A stretch of DNA of 64,000 nucleotides from Hyphomicrobiales bacterium (GTDB taxonomy: Bacteria > Pseudomonadota > Alphaproteobacteria > Rhizobiales > Rhizobiaceae). Shown here one piece after another: positions 38,629 to 48,061 of the stretch. The position numbers and the translations under genes were made by a program. The notes beneath the pieces were generated by a model. It was not told the origin of the DNA. It searched no databases and worked only from the letters and a program-made list of their open reading frames with translations. The stretch covers positions 19,759-83,758 of the forward strand of contig UBKJ01000034.1 of assembly GCA_900465915.1 (NCBI GenBank), in the 5' to 3' direction. Each line of letters starts with the position of its first letter. Positions within the stretch are counted from its first letter, which is position 1.

Positions 38629-39981
38629 CTAGGCGCGCTCCAGCCAGGATCGGCGATAGGCCTCATAGGCCTCGCCGTCCGGGCGGAACGTCTCGGCGTT
38701 GAGCGCCGGGCGCACCGCGCCCGTCAGCAGCGCCGCGCCCAGCGCCGTTCCGGTCGAGCCGCGCACGGCCTCCACAGTGCGGCCGGCGAAGCCGGCGAGC
38801 GCGCGCAGATAGACGGCGTTCTTCGCGAAGGGCCCCTCCACGACGATCGGGCCATCGGCATGGAGAAGATCGAGGCATGTGCAGGTCATCAGCGCGGCGT
38901 AGACGCAGGCGGCGACGTAGCGCTCGCCCTGCGACGCGCCCTCGTCGTTGAGCCAGCGCAGGCGGCGGTCGGGATAGGGGCCGCAGCCGGGCATGGCCGA
39001 GGGCAGCGCCATGATGCGGCGTTGCAGGACATGCGCGATCAGTGCCTCGGCGTCGGCCGGAGACTGCAAGCCGTGCGTCATCAGGTCGAATTCGCGCCCG
39101 CCCATATAGCGCGCCGAGGGTACGGCGCGGCCATAGGCGTCGACATTGGCGAGCGTGTCGCGTCTGGGGTCGAGGCCGCGCAGATCGCCGCCGACCGCGA
39201 AGCTGACCACCCATGTGCCGGTCGAGACCACCGAAAACGGCGCTTCGCGCCCGATGAGATGCGCGAGCAGCGAGGCGTTGGAATCGTGGATGCCGCAATA
39301 GACGAGGACCGGCCTGTCGAGGCCGATCTCGCCGGCGATCTCCGGCCGCAACGGGCCCAGCGCGTCGAAGGCGGAGCGCAGCGGCGGAAACAGCGCGCGG
39401 AGGCCGAGGCGGTCCACGAGCGGCGAGAACGCGCCCTGCCCCGGCAGCCAAAGATCGGTGTGGCAGCCGAGCGAGGTGGCCTCGACCGCCGCGACGCCGG
39501 TGAGCCGCCAGGCCCAGTATTGCGGATAGGTGAGGATCAGGCGCGTGCGCGCGAAGTCGTCCGGGAAGGCCGTCTTGAGATAATGAAGCTGCGCGCCGAG
39601 ATTGAGGCCGAGCGCCAGCGGCGGCGAGAACGTGTCCGCGAAATCCGGCCTGATCGCCGTATAGGCGGCGCGGATTTCGGGCGGATAGTCGTGCTCGTAG
39701 TCGAGCGCCGGCATGGCCAGCGCGCCGTCTTCCGCCACCAGCGCCACCGCCGCGCCGTGGGTGGTGATCGATATGGCGTCGAATCCCGGCGCATGTGCAA
39801 AAGCGGCGAGACTTTCCACGGTGAACCGCCAAAGCGCGTCGATGTCGTAATGCGGATAGGGCCCGTCGCGCAGCACGGTGTTGGCCATGCGCCTTTCGGC
39901 GATTTCCACGCCGGCTTCGGCGTCGAGGACGACGAGCTTGGCGTTGGTCTTGCCGATATCGAGGATCGCGACGCGCTTCAT
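38629..39981 (-). CDS. rhaK: Rhamnose-pathway sugar kinase, FGGY family
   Basis: A 450-residue FGGY kinase that starts MKRVAILDIGKTNAK, the first phosphate loop of the family; a second phosphate-binding segment is near VVSTGTWVVSF. In Rhizobium leguminosarum, RhaK phosphorylates the rhamnose catabolic intermediate and is also needed for RhaSTPQ uptake activity. It ends the operon rhaSTPQUK, overlapping rhaU by 4 bases (ATGA), which fixes the start. Confidence 0.93.
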   Translation of the reverse strand: MKRVAILDIGKTNAKLVVLDAEAGVEIAERRMANTVLRDGPYPHYDIDALWRFTVESLAAFAHAPGFDAISITTHGAAVALVAEDGALAMPALDYEHDYPPEIRAAYTAIRPDFADTFSPPLALGLNLGAQLHYLKTAFPDDFARTRLILTYPQYWAWRLTGVAAVEATSLGCHTDLWLPGQGAFSPLVDRLGLRALFPPLRSAFDALGPLRPEIAGEIGLDRPVLVYCGIHDSNASLLAHLIGREAPFSVVSTGTWVVSFAVGGDLRGLDPRRDTLANVDAYGRAVPSARYMGGREFDLMTHGLQSPADAEALIAHVLQRRIMALPSAMPGCGPYPDRRLRWLNDEGASQGERYVAACVYAALMTCTCLDLLHADGPIVVEGPFAKNAVYLRALAGFAGRTVEAVRGSTGTALGAALLTGAVRPALNAETFRPDGEAYEAYRRSWLERA

Positions 39982-40295
39982 GGCATGTGGAACATCGGTT
40001 CGAGATCGACGCTGACCGGCGAATTGTCGGGGTTGGTCTCCATGATGTCGGCCATATGCGCCCACCATCTTTTCATCACCGGATGCTCCGGCAGCGCGTC
40101 CATGGCGTGGCCGTCCGTCCGGGTCAGCACGCCGAACAGGAGGCCGGTTTCGGCGTCGAGGTAAATCGAATAATCCGACACGCCCGCCTCGCCGAGCAAC
40201 GCGACCAGCTCCGGCCAGATCGCGTCGTGGCGGCGGCGATATTCCGCTTCCATGCCGGGATGGAGCTTCATGCGGAAGGCGTGGCGCTCGCTCAT
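39978..40295 (-). CDS. rhaU: L-rhamnose mutarotase
   Basis: A 105-residue protein that interconverts alpha and beta L-rhamnose. Family residues are present: Tyr19 and His23 in EYRRRHDAIWPEL, and the tryptophan pair in MKRWWAHM (77-78). The length matches the YiiL/RhaM group exactly. It overlaps rhaQ upstream and rhaK downstream by 4 bases each, so its position within the rhamnose operon is certain. A much longer open frame upstream is a shadow of rhaQ and rhaP. Confidence 0.93.
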   Translation of the reverse strand: MSERHAFRMKLHPGMEAEYRRRHDAIWPELVALLGEAGVSDYSIYLDAETGLLFGVLTRTDGHAMDALPEHPVMKRWWAHMADIMETNPDNSPVSVDLEPMFHMP

Positions 40296-41296
40296 GCCGC
40301 CCGCCTCGCCCTGACGCGGCGGATCAGGATCGGCAGCGAGATGGTGACGATCAGCAGAAGGCCGATGAAGATCGACATGACGATGCCCGGCACGTTGAGA
40401 AGCCCCAGCCCGAAGGTAACGAGGCCCATCACGAAGGCGGCGATCACCACGCCGACGATGGTGCCCGAGCCGCCGAGGATCGACACGCCGCCCAGCACCA
40501 CCATGGTGACGACCTCCAGCTCCCAGCCTTGCGCGATGGACGGGCGGGTGGAGCCGAGCCGCGAGGTGAGGCAGACGGCGGCGACGCCGCTCATCAGGCC
40601 GGTCAGCAGGAACAGGACGAATTTCATCCGCTCCACAGGAATGCCGGAAAAGCGCGCGGCGAATTCGTTGTTGCCGATGGCGTAGACGCGGCGGCCGAAG
40701 CTGGTCCGGTGCAACAGCACGCCGAACAGGACGGCGAACAGCACGAAGAGCGCGAATTCGAACGAGATCACCCAGACCACATAGCCCTGACCGAAATAGG
40801 CGAAGCTTTCCGGGTAGCCGCCGAAGGCCTGGTCGCCCAGCACGATATAGGAGACGCCGCGGAACAGGCTCATCGTGCCGATGGTGACGACGATGGAAGG
40901 CAGCTTCATGCCCGCCACCAGCCCGCCATTGATCGCGCCGCAGACGAGGCCGACGCCGACGCCGATGGCGACGAGGCCGGGCGTGCCGACGCCCGCCTGC
41001 GCCGCCGCGCCCATGGCGGTGGAGGCGAGCGCGATGATGGCGGCGACCGACAGGTCGATCTCGCCCGAAATGATCAGGAGCGTCATCGCGAAGGCGATCA
41101 TCGCCTTTTCGGTGAAGTTGAAGGTGGCGTCCGACAGGTTCCACGCATTGAGGAAATAGGGCGAGGCCAGCGCATTGGCGACGAAGATCGCCGCCGCCAC
41201 GCCCAGGAGCAGCATCTCCCAGCTTGCGAAAACGCGCGAAAGCGGCGTACCGAGCTGGTCGGGGATGCGGCGTTTTTCGGATGCGGCCTCTTTCAT
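40292..41296 (-). CDS. rhaQ: Rhamnose ABC transporter permease
   Basis: A 334-residue CUT2 permease, opening with a cytoplasmic Lys/Arg-rich tail and then hydrophobic segments through the length; the family motif near GGVSILGGSGTIVGV is close to the end. With RhaP it forms the membrane channel of the RhaSTPQ importer. It overlaps both neighbours by 4 bases. Its assignment as rhaQ rather than rhaP rests on gene order. Confidence 0.9.
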   Translation of the reverse strand: MKEAASEKRRIPDQLGTPLSRVFASWEMLLLGVAAAIFVANALASPYFLNAWNLSDATFNFTEKAMIAFAMTLLIISGEIDLSVAAIIALASTAMGAAAQAGVGTPGLVAIGVGVGLVCGAINGGLVAGMKLPSIVVTIGTMSLFRGVSYIVLGDQAFGGYPESFAYFGQGYVVWVISFEFALFVLFAVLFGVLLHRTSFGRRVYAIGNNEFAARFSGIPVERMKFVLFLLTGLMSGVAAVCLTSRLGSTRPSIAQGWELEVVTMVVLGGVSILGGSGTIVGVVIAAFVMGLVTFGLGLLNVPGIVMSIFIGLLLIVTISLPILIRRVRARRAA

Positions 41297-42291
41297 GCCG
41301 GGGCCTCCTCATAGGTCTTGGCCGCCTTGTCGCGCAGGATGATGCGCCCGCGCCGCTTTTCCTGCCGCGCGTTGAAGATGACGGCGAGGATGATGACGGA
41401 GCCGGAAATCGCCATCTGCCAGAAGGGCGATATGTCGATGACCGGCAGCGCATTCTTGATGACGCCGAGGAACAGCGCGCCCAGCACCGCGCCGGCCACC
41501 GTGCCGATGCCGCCCAGCGTGGAGACGCCGCCGATGACGCAGGCCGCCACGCTGTCGAGCTCGAAGCCGGCGGCCACGTCCACATAGGCGACCGCATAGC
41601 GCGAAACCCAAAGATAGCCGCACAGGCCGGCCAGCGCGCCCGAAAGCACGAAGGCGAAAAAGCGCGTGCGCCCCACGTCGATGCCGGTATAGACGGCGGC
41701 GGTCGGGTTGCCGCCCGAGGCGTAGAGCGCGCGGCCGAAGAAGCTGCGCGTCATCAGCACATAGACGAGCGCGACGATCACAAGCGCCGTCCAGCCGAGA
41801 AGCGGCAGGCCGAACACCACCGTGCGCGGCGTGTTGAGGAAGGGCGCGGTCATCTGATGCGCGTTGACCCACGCGCCGCCGGACAGCACGAAGGCCATGC
41901 CGCGATAGATGGTGAGCGTGCCGAGCGTGACCACGATGGCCGGAATGTTGAGCTTCCAGACCAGAACGCCGTTGATCGCGCCGAGAACCGCACCTATGCC
42001 GATGGCGAGCACGACCAGCAGCGCCAGCGGCAGGCCGGGATAGGCGGCGTTCAGCATCGCCACCGCCATGCCGGTGAAGGCGAGGTTGGCGGCCACCGAC
42101 AGGTCGATGGATTTGGTCAGGATCACCACCATCTGGCCGAGCGCGACGATGATCAGGATCGAGGTGTCGTTGAAGATGTTGGCGAGATTGCGCGGGCCGG
42201 CGAAGCCCGGCGCGCGGCTTGCGAACAAAGCGACCAGCAGCGCGATGATGACGAGAAGCAGCAGCTCCCGCTGCTTGAGCAAGTGTTTCAT
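41293..42291 (-). CDS. rhaP: Rhamnose ABC transporter permease
   Basis: A 332-residue CUT2 permease with about ten hydrophobic segments and the motif GGVSTLGGIGTVAGA near residue 250. It pairs with RhaQ for L-rhamnose import. It follows the ATPase gene by 3 bases and overlaps rhaQ by 4, the same arrangement as in the Rhizobium leguminosarum rhamnose locus. Confidence 0.9.
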   Translation of the reverse strand: MKHLLKQRELLLLVIIALLVALFASRAPGFAGPRNLANIFNDTSILIIVALGQMVVILTKSIDLSVAANLAFTGMAVAMLNAAYPGLPLALLVVLAIGIGAVLGAINGVLVWKLNIPAIVVTLGTLTIYRGMAFVLSGGAWVNAHQMTAPFLNTPRTVVFGLPLLGWTALVIVALVYVLMTRSFFGRALYASGGNPTAAVYTGIDVGRTRFFAFVLSGALAGLCGYLWVSRYAVAYVDVAAGFELDSVAACVIGGVSTLGGIGTVAGAVLGALFLGVIKNALPVIDISPFWQMAISGSVIILAVIFNARQEKRRGRIILRDKAAKTYEEAPA

Positions 42292-42294
42292 GGT

Positions 42295-43833
42295 CTACTC
42301 CGCATTGCCGGTCGCGGCGCGGACCAGTTTTTCCGCGTCGAGGCCGTCGCGCTCGAACATTCCCGCCATCAGCCCCTCGCGCATCACCATCACGCGGTCG
42401 GACATGCCGATGATTTCCGGCAGTTCGGACGAGATCATGACAATGCTGAGCCCCTCGGCGGCCAGTTCGCTGATGAAGGCGTGGACGGCGGCCTTGGAGC
42501 CGATGTCGATGCCCTTGGTCGGCTCGTCGAGGATGATGACCTTGGGATGGGTGGCGAGCCACTTGCCGATCACCACCTTCTGCTGGTTGCCGCCCGACAG
42601 CGTGCCGACCGGCACGGAAAGGGCCGCGGCGCGCAGGTCGAAGCGCTCGGCATATTTGCGCGCCAGCGCCAGCTCCTCCGCTAGGCGCAGGAAGCCGTGG
42701 CGCGAGGTGCGCGTGAGCGACGGCAGCGAGACGTTCTGGAAGATCGGCAGTTGCAGCACCGCGCCGTGGCGGCCGCGCTCCTCCGGCACATAGACGATGC
42801 CGTGCCTGACCGCGTCGCCGGGCCGCCTGATCCTGACCTCGCGTCCGTCCAGCGTGACGCTGCCGCCCGACGGCGCGGTGACGCCGAACAGCGACTGCGC
42901 GAATTCCGACCGCCCCGCCCCGACGAGACCGTAGACGCCGAGGATCTCGCCCCGGCGCAGCTCGAAGGAAATGTCGCGGAACTCGGTCGGATGCGAATAA
43001 TTCTCGACCTTTAGCACCGTCTCGCCGATGGCGACGTCCTGCTTGGGGAAGGCCTGATCGACCGCGCGGCCGACCATTAGGCGCACGATCTCGCTCTGCT
43101 TGGCGTCGGCCAGCGCGCCGTGCCCGACCGCGTGGCCGTCGCGGAACACGGCGTAATTGTCGGCGATCTCGTAGACCTCGTCGAATTTGTGGCTGATGAA
43201 CAGAATCGCCTTGCCCTGCCCCGTCAGCCGCTCGACGATGCGGAACAGGTCGTCCACCTCCTTGCGCGACAGGGCGGCGGTCGGCTCGTCCATGATGACG
43301 ATGCGCGAATCCACCGAAAGCGCGCGCGCGATGGCGACCAGATGGCGCTGGGCGATGGAAAGCTCCTTCAGCTTCATGCGCACGTCGACCGAGGTTTCGA
43401 GCGAGAAAAGCAAAGCCTGCGAGCGGGCGTAGACGGCCTTCCAGTTGACGAAGCCGAGCTTGTTGCGCGGCGCATGGCCGATATAGATGTTCTCGGCCAC
43501 CGATAATTCGTCGAAAAGCACGGTTTCCTGATGGATGGCGGTGACGCCATGGTCGGCGGCGTCCTGCGCGGTCGCAAAGCGCACCGGCGCGCCGTCGATG
43601 AGGATTTCGCCCTCGTCCGGCTGGTAGATGCCGGTCAATATCTTGACCAGCGTCGACTTGCCCGCGCCGTTCTCGCCGATCAGCGCCGTCACCTTGCCCG
43701 GATAGAGCGCGATGTTGACGTCGTCCAGCGCGCGCACGCCGGGAAACGCCTTGGCGATGCCGCGCATTTCCAGAATGGGCCGGTCGGCCGCGGCGAGCGC
43801 CTGCGGCGCGCCGGTTTTGAAGGCTGCGTTCAT
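42295..43833 (-). CDS. rhaT: Rhamnose ABC transporter ATP-binding protein
   Basis: A 512-residue tandem ATPase of the RbsA type. The first half has Walker A GENGAGKSTLVK and Walker B IVIMDEPTAAL; the second half has LSGGNQQKVVIGKW and VIILDEPTKGIDIGSK. The start is the ATG at 43833; an in-frame GTG directly before it is the only extension. It drives RhaPQ. The gene sits 64 bases behind rhaS, separated by a terminator-like hairpin. Confidence 0.93.
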   Translation of the reverse strand: MNAAFKTGAPQALAAADRPILEMRGIAKAFPGVRALDDVNIALYPGKVTALIGENGAGKSTLVKILTGIYQPDEGEILIDGAPVRFATAQDAADHGVTAIHQETVLFDELSVAENIYIGHAPRNKLGFVNWKAVYARSQALLFSLETSVDVRMKLKELSIAQRHLVAIARALSVDSRIVIMDEPTAALSRKEVDDLFRIVERLTGQGKAILFISHKFDEVYEIADNYAVFRDGHAVGHGALADAKQSEIVRLMVGRAVDQAFPKQDVAIGETVLKVENYSHPTEFRDISFELRRGEILGVYGLVGAGRSEFAQSLFGVTAPSGGSVTLDGREVRIRRPGDAVRHGIVYVPEERGRHGAVLQLPIFQNVSLPSLTRTSRHGFLRLAEELALARKYAERFDLRAAALSVPVGTLSGGNQQKVVIGKWLATHPKVIILDEPTKGIDIGSKAAVHAFISELAAEGLSIVMISSELPEIIGMSDRVMVMREGLMAGMFERDGLDAEKLVRAATGNAE

Positions 43834-43866
43834 CACAGATACCTGACGTCCGGTCCTAAAAACAAA

Positions 43867-43890
43867 GGGCGGCGGCTGTCGCCGCCGCCC
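43867..43890 (-). terminator. Intra-operon terminator/attenuator after rhaS
   Basis: Perfect 10-base arms GGGCGGCGGC and GCCGCCGCCC with a 4-base loop. On the rha strand the hairpin is followed by TTTGTTTTT, the form of an intrinsic terminator. It lies between rhaS and rhaT, so most transcripts may stop after the binding protein and fewer continue into the ATPase and permease genes. Confidence 0.75.
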
Positions 43891-43897
43891 GTTCCGA

Positions 43898-44893
43898 TCA
43901 GAACACTTTGGAGAACTGGTCGATGTTCGAGGAGTCGTAGACGAAGGGATCGCTCATCGCGGCCTCGCCGTTCTCGCCGATCTTGATCTTGCCCATGCGT
44001 CCGGCGTCGATCTCCGTGCCCGGCTTGCCGGTGGCGTCGCCCTTGACCAGGTGATAGGCGATCTGGGTGGCGGAATAGCCGAGGTCGATCGGGTTCCAGA
44101 TGGCGAATTCCTTGGTCGCGCCGGACTTGATCGCGCCGGCCATTTCGGACGGCAGGCCGAGGCCCGTCACATAGACGTCGCCGATCTTGCCGGCGTCCTT
44201 CACGGCCTGCGAAGCGGCCAGCACGCCGACCGTGGTGGGCGCGACGATGACCTTCACGTCGGGATGCGACTTCAAGAGGCCCTGCGCCTCGCGATAGCTC
44301 TTGTCGGCAAGGTCGTCGCCATAGACGGTCGTGACCAGGTTGAGGCCCGGAAAATCCTTGAGCTGCTTCTTCATCTCGGCGATCCAGATATTCTGGTTGG
44401 TCGAGGTGGTGGTGGCGGAGAGAATCGCGAAATCGCCCTTGCCGCCCGGCAGATGGTCGGCGGCGAGCTTCAAGCACATCTTGCCGATCAGTTCATTGGA
44501 AGACGGGTTGAGATGCATGATGCGGCCGGCGGGCGCGACGCCCGAATCCCACGAGATCACCTTGATGCCGCGCTGCGCGGCCTTCTTCAGCGCCGGCACC
44601 ACCGCGTCGGGATCGTTGGCGGAAATGGCGATGGCGTCGACGCCCTGCGCGATCAGCGAGTTGATGACCTCGATCTGGCCTTCGGCCGTCGTGGTGGTCG
44701 GCCCGGTATAGATGACCTCGACGCCGCCCAGATCCTTGGCGGCTTCCTGCGCGCCTTTGTTGGCGGCCTCGAAGAAGCCGTTGCCGAGCGACTTCGCGAC
44801 CAGCGCGATCTTCATGTCGGCGGCCTGCGCCTGGCTTGCGATGAAAGCCACGGCCAGCGCCGTGCCCAACGCCAGTTTCTTGAAAAGGCTCAT
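43898..44893 (-). CDS. rhaS: L-rhamnose periplasmic binding protein
   Basis: A 331-residue CUT2 binding protein with a signal peptide at about 1-24 (ending SQAQA). Mature features of the RhaS group include IAISANDPDAVVPALKKA and SWDSGVAP. It captures L-rhamnose in the periplasm for RhaTPQ. First structural gene of the operon, with a good GGAGTG site and 47 bases downstream of rhaR. The hairpin after its stop fits the need for more binding protein than membrane components. Confidence 0.92.
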   Translation of the reverse strand: MSLFKKLALGTALAVAFIASQAQAADMKIALVAKSLGNGFFEAANKGAQEAAKDLGGVEVIYTGPTTTTAEGQIEVINSLIAQGVDAIAISANDPDAVVPALKKAAQRGIKVISWDSGVAPAGRIMHLNPSSNELIGKMCLKLAADHLPGGKGDFAILSATTTSTNQNIWIAEMKKQLKDFPGLNLVTTVYGDDLADKSYREAQGLLKSHPDVKVIVAPTTVGVLAASQAVKDAGKIGDVYVTGLGLPSEMAGAIKSGATKEFAIWNPIDLGYSATQIAYHLVKGDATGKPGTEIDAGRMGKIKIGENGEAAMSDPFVYDSSNIDQFSKVF

Positions 44894-44940
44894 GTCTCAC
44901 TCCTCCCAGTAATAAAGACAATCGGTGTTTATGCGTTCGG

Positions 44941-45741
44941 TCAGGCCACCTGCTCGCCCCTGCCCGCGGAAACCTGCGCCACGATGAGCCGGACGCCGGC
45001 GTTCTCCACCATGCGGCGCGCCTCGTCGGTGATTCCGTCGTCGGTGATCAGCGTGCTCACCCGATCGAGCGGGCACAGGATCAGGCTGGAGCGGCGGGTG
45101 AACTTGCTGGAATCGACCATCAATACGAGTTCGTCCGCCTGCCCCATCAGCTTCTGCTCGCTCTGGATGATGAGCGCGTCCGATTCCATCACTCCGAGCG
45201 GGCTTACGCCCTGACAGCCCATGAACATGCGCCGGCCGTAGAAATTGCGGATGACGTCGTTGTCGAAGGGCGACAGGATCAGGCTCTGCTCGCGATAAAT
45301 CGCGCCGCCGGGCACGATCACCGTGCTTTTCGACTGGCGCAGAAGATGCTCGGCGATGGCGAAGGAATTGGTCAGCACCTGAAGCCGGCGCGCGGCCAGA
45401 TAATGCACCATCTGAAACGTCGTCGAGCCGCCGTTGATGATAATGCTGTCGCCTTCCTCGCACAGCGCCACGGCCTCGCGGGCGATGGCGCGCTTGCGGT
45501 CGCCGTTCTCGGATTCGGACACCTTGAACGGACGCCCGGCCAGACTGCCGAACTGCGGCGGATGGATGGCCTCGGCCCCGCCGCGCACACGCTTGATGCG
45601 GCCCTGCATGTGCAGCGACGCGATATCGCGCCGCAACGTCGCCTCCGACGCCTCCGTCAGCTCCACCAGATCCTGAATCGTGATCACCGGCTTTTCCTGA
45701 ACGGCGCTCAGAATGATGCGGTGGCGTTCTCGCTCGTGCAT
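44941..45741 (-). CDS. rhaR: DeoR-family repressor of rhamnose genes
   Basis: A 266-residue DeoR/GlpR regulator with an N-terminal helix-turn-helix (about 20-42, IQDLVELTEASEATLRRDI) and a C-terminal sugar-phosphate sensor domain. AGGAGG lies 5 bases before the start MHERERHRI, which decides it over a frame open 19 codons further. It is divergent from rhaD and leads the rhaRSTPQUK operon. The array of CAATCA sites in the gap is its likely target. Confidence 0.9.
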   Translation of the reverse strand: MHERERHRIILSAVQEKPVITIQDLVELTEASEATLRRDIASLHMQGRIKRVRGGAEAIHPPQFGSLAGRPFKVSESENGDRKRAIAREAVALCEEGDSIIINGGSTTFQMVHYLAARRLQVLTNSFAIAEHLLRQSKSTVIVPGGAIYREQSLILSPFDNDVIRNFYGRRMFMGCQGVSPLGVMESDALIIQSEQKLMGQADELVLMVDSSKFTRRSSLILCPLDRVSTLITDDGITDEARRMVENAGVRLIVAQVSAGRGEQVA

Positions 45742-45785
45742 GGCTCCTCCTGTTTTCCATCTATCGGCATATTGCAAAGCGATGT

Positions 45786-45878
45786 CAATCAAAAACAATC
45801 ACGATCTTGCATATATGCGCTCAATCCAATCATTCTTGATCGTTTATGATTGACAGCCCTTCGTTTCATGCGTCATAT
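45786..45878. promoter_or_regulatory. rhaR-rhaD control region with repeated CAATCA sites
   Basis: CAATCA occurs at 45786-45791, 45796-45801 and 45827-45832, and inverted as TGATTG at 45847-45852. The last two form a 7-base inverted repeat, CAATCAT-N12-ATGATTG (45827-45852). TTGACA at 45850-45855 with TCATAT at 45873-45878 (17-base spacer) is a candidate rhaD promoter overlapping the inner operator. This fits repression by RhaR of both directions. Confidence 0.5.
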
Positions 45879-45940
45879 CTGCGCCAGAATGATCGTTTGC
45901 GCATGAAGCGAGCGCGAAAAATTCCATATGGGAGGATGAC

Positions 45941-48037
45941 ATGGCGATGGGCGATCGGCTGCTGGAGAACCGCTGGGACGACGCGAAGGCGGCGGCGCTG
46001 GACGAGCCGGGCAAGCTGCTCTATCGCTCGAACCTGCTCGGCTCCGACAAGCGCATCACCAATTACGGCGGCGGCAACACCTCCGCCAAGGTTTCGGAAA
46101 CCGATCCGCTGACCGGCGAAAAGGTTCAGGTGCTCTGGGTCAAGGGCTCCGGCGGCGATGTCGGAACCATCAAGCTCGACGGCTTCGCCACACTCTATCA
46201 GGACAAGCTCGAAGCGCTGAAGGGCATCTACAGGGGCGTCGAGGACGAGGACCGCATGGTCGGCTTCCTGCCGCACTGCACCTTCAACCTCAACCCGCGC
46301 GCCGCCTCCATCGACACGCCGCTGCACGGTTTCGTGCCCTTCACCCATGTCGACCATATGCACCCGGACGCGATCATCGCCATCGCGGCGTCCGAAAATT
46401 CGCGCGAACTGACGCAGGAGATTTTCGGCGACGAGATCGGCTGGCTGCCATGGCGGCGTCCGGGCTTCCAGCTCGGCCTCGACCTCGAAGCGTTCGTTGC
46501 GGCCAACCCGCAGGCCAGGGGCGTGGTGCTGGAAAGCCATGGCCTCTTCACCTGGGCGAACGACGCGAAGACCTGCTACGAAACCACCCTCGCCGTCATC
46601 AACAGGGCCATCGAATGGCTGGACGCCCGCACCGCCGGCAAGCCGGCTTTCGGCGGGGCCGTGGCGCAGAACCTCGACGCCGCGCAACGCCGCGCCGTCG
46701 CCGCGCACCTGATGCCGGAAATCCGCGGGCTGATCGGCCGCGACGAGCGCAAGCTCGGCCATTTCGACGATCAGGACGCGGTGCTGGAATTCGTCAATTC
46801 CAAGGAGCTGAAGCCGCTGGCGCAGCTCGGCACCTCCTGCCCCGACCATTTCCTGCGCACCAAGATCCGCCCGCTGGTGATGGATTTCGATCCGGCCCAT
46901 CCCGATGTGGACGCGGCCGTCGCCGGGCTCGAAGCGGCGCTCGAAGCCTATCGCGCCGATTACACGCGCTATTACGAGAGTTGCAAGCACGAAAATTCGC
47001 CGAAGATGCGCGATCCCAATCCGGTGATCTTCCTCATTCCCGGCGTCGGCATGCTGTCCTTCGCCCGCGACCGGGCGACGGCGCGCATCGCCGGCGAATT
47101 CTACGTCAACGCCATCAATGTGATGCGCGGCGCGTCCGCCGTGTCGCGCTATCGGGGCCTGCCGGAGCAGGAAGCCTTCGACATCGAATACTGGCTTCTG
47201 GAGGAGGCCAAGCTGCAACGCATGCCCAAGCCCAAGAGCCTCGCCGGGCGGGTCGCGCTCATCACCGGCGGCGCGGGCGGCATCGGCTTCGCCACGGCGG
47301 AGCGCCTCTTGGGCGAAGGGGCCTGCGTGGTTCTGGCGGATATCGACGCGAATGCGCTCAGGACCGCGCATGAAAACCTCGCCCAACGCTATGGTTCCGA
47401 TCAGACGCGCAGCGTCGCGCTGGACGTGACCGACGAAAAGGCGGTGATCGCCGCCTTCGCGGAAGCGAGCGTCGAGTTCGGCGGCGTCGATATCCTCGTC
47501 TCCAACGCCGGCATCGCCTCCTCCGCGCCCATCGAGGCGACCGAGCTTTCGATGTGGAACCGCAACATCGACATTCTGGCGACGGGCTATTTCCTCGTCT
47601 CGCGCGAGGCGTTCCGGCTTTTCCGCCGCCAGAAGCTCGGCGGCAACGTGGTCTTCGTCGCCTCCAAGAACGGGCTGGCCGCCTCGCCCAACGCGTCCGC
47701 CTATTGCACGGCCAAGGCTGCGGAAATCCACCTCGCCCGCTGCCTCGCGCTGGAGGGCGCGGAAGCGGGCATCCGCGTCAATGTGGTGAACCCCGACGCG
47801 GTGCTGCGCGGATCGAAAATCTGGGACGGCGAATGGCGCGAGCAGCGCGCGGCCTCCTCGAAGATCGACGTTTCGGAATTGGAAGAGCATTATCGCAAGC
47901 GGTCGCTGTTGAAGCTGAACGTGCTGCCCGAGGACATCGCGCAGGCCGTGTTCTTTTTCGTCAGCGACGCCTCGGCCAAGTCCACCGGCAACATATTGAA
48001 CGTGGACGCCGGCAACCAGCAGAGCTTTCCGCGCTGA
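45941..48037 (+). CDS. rhaD: Bifunctional rhamnulose-1-phosphate aldolase / lactaldehyde dehydrogenase
   Basis: A 698-residue fusion. Residues about 1-425 form a class II aldolase/epimerase domain (with NYGGGNTSAK and metal-site HVDHMHPDA) that splits rhamnulose-1-phosphate into dihydroxyacetone phosphate and lactaldehyde. Residues about 436-698 are a short-chain dehydrogenase (TGGAGGIGF; Tyr about 588 in YCTAK) that probably oxidises the lactaldehyde. It is divergent from rhaR with GGGAGGATG upstream of the start. The fusion is common in rhizobial rhamnose loci. Confidence 0.93.
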   Translation: MAMGDRLLENRWDDAKAAALDEPGKLLYRSNLLGSDKRITNYGGGNTSAKVSETDPLTGEKVQVLWVKGSGGDVGTIKLDGFATLYQDKLEALKGIYRGVEDEDRMVGFLPHCTFNLNPRAASIDTPLHGFVPFTHVDHMHPDAIIAIAASENSRELTQEIFGDEIGWLPWRRPGFQLGLDLEAFVAANPQARGVVLESHGLFTWANDAKTCYETTLAVINRAIEWLDARTAGKPAFGGAVAQNLDAAQRRAVAAHLMPEIRGLIGRDERKLGHFDDQDAVLEFVNSKELKPLAQLGTSCPDHFLRTKIRPLVMDFDPAHPDVDAAVAGLEAALEAYRADYTRYYESCKHENSPKMRDPNPVIFLIPGVGMLSFARDRATARIAGEFYVNAINVMRGASAVSRYRGLPEQEAFDIEYWLLEEAKLQRMPKPKSLAGRVALITGGAGGIGFATAERLLGEGACVVLADIDANALRTAHENLAQRYGSDQTRSVALDVTDEKAVIAAFAEASVEFGGVDILVSNAGIASSAPIEATELSMWNRNIDILATGYFLVSREAFRLFRRQKLGGNVVFVASKNGLAASPNASAYCTAKAAEIHLARCLALEGAEAGIRVNVVNPDAVLRGSKIWDGEWREQRAASSKIDVSELEEHYRKRSLLKLNVLPEDIAQAVFFFVSDASAKSTGNILNVDAGNQQSFPR

Positions 48038-48061
48038 CTTCGCGACATTCTGGGAGGAACC

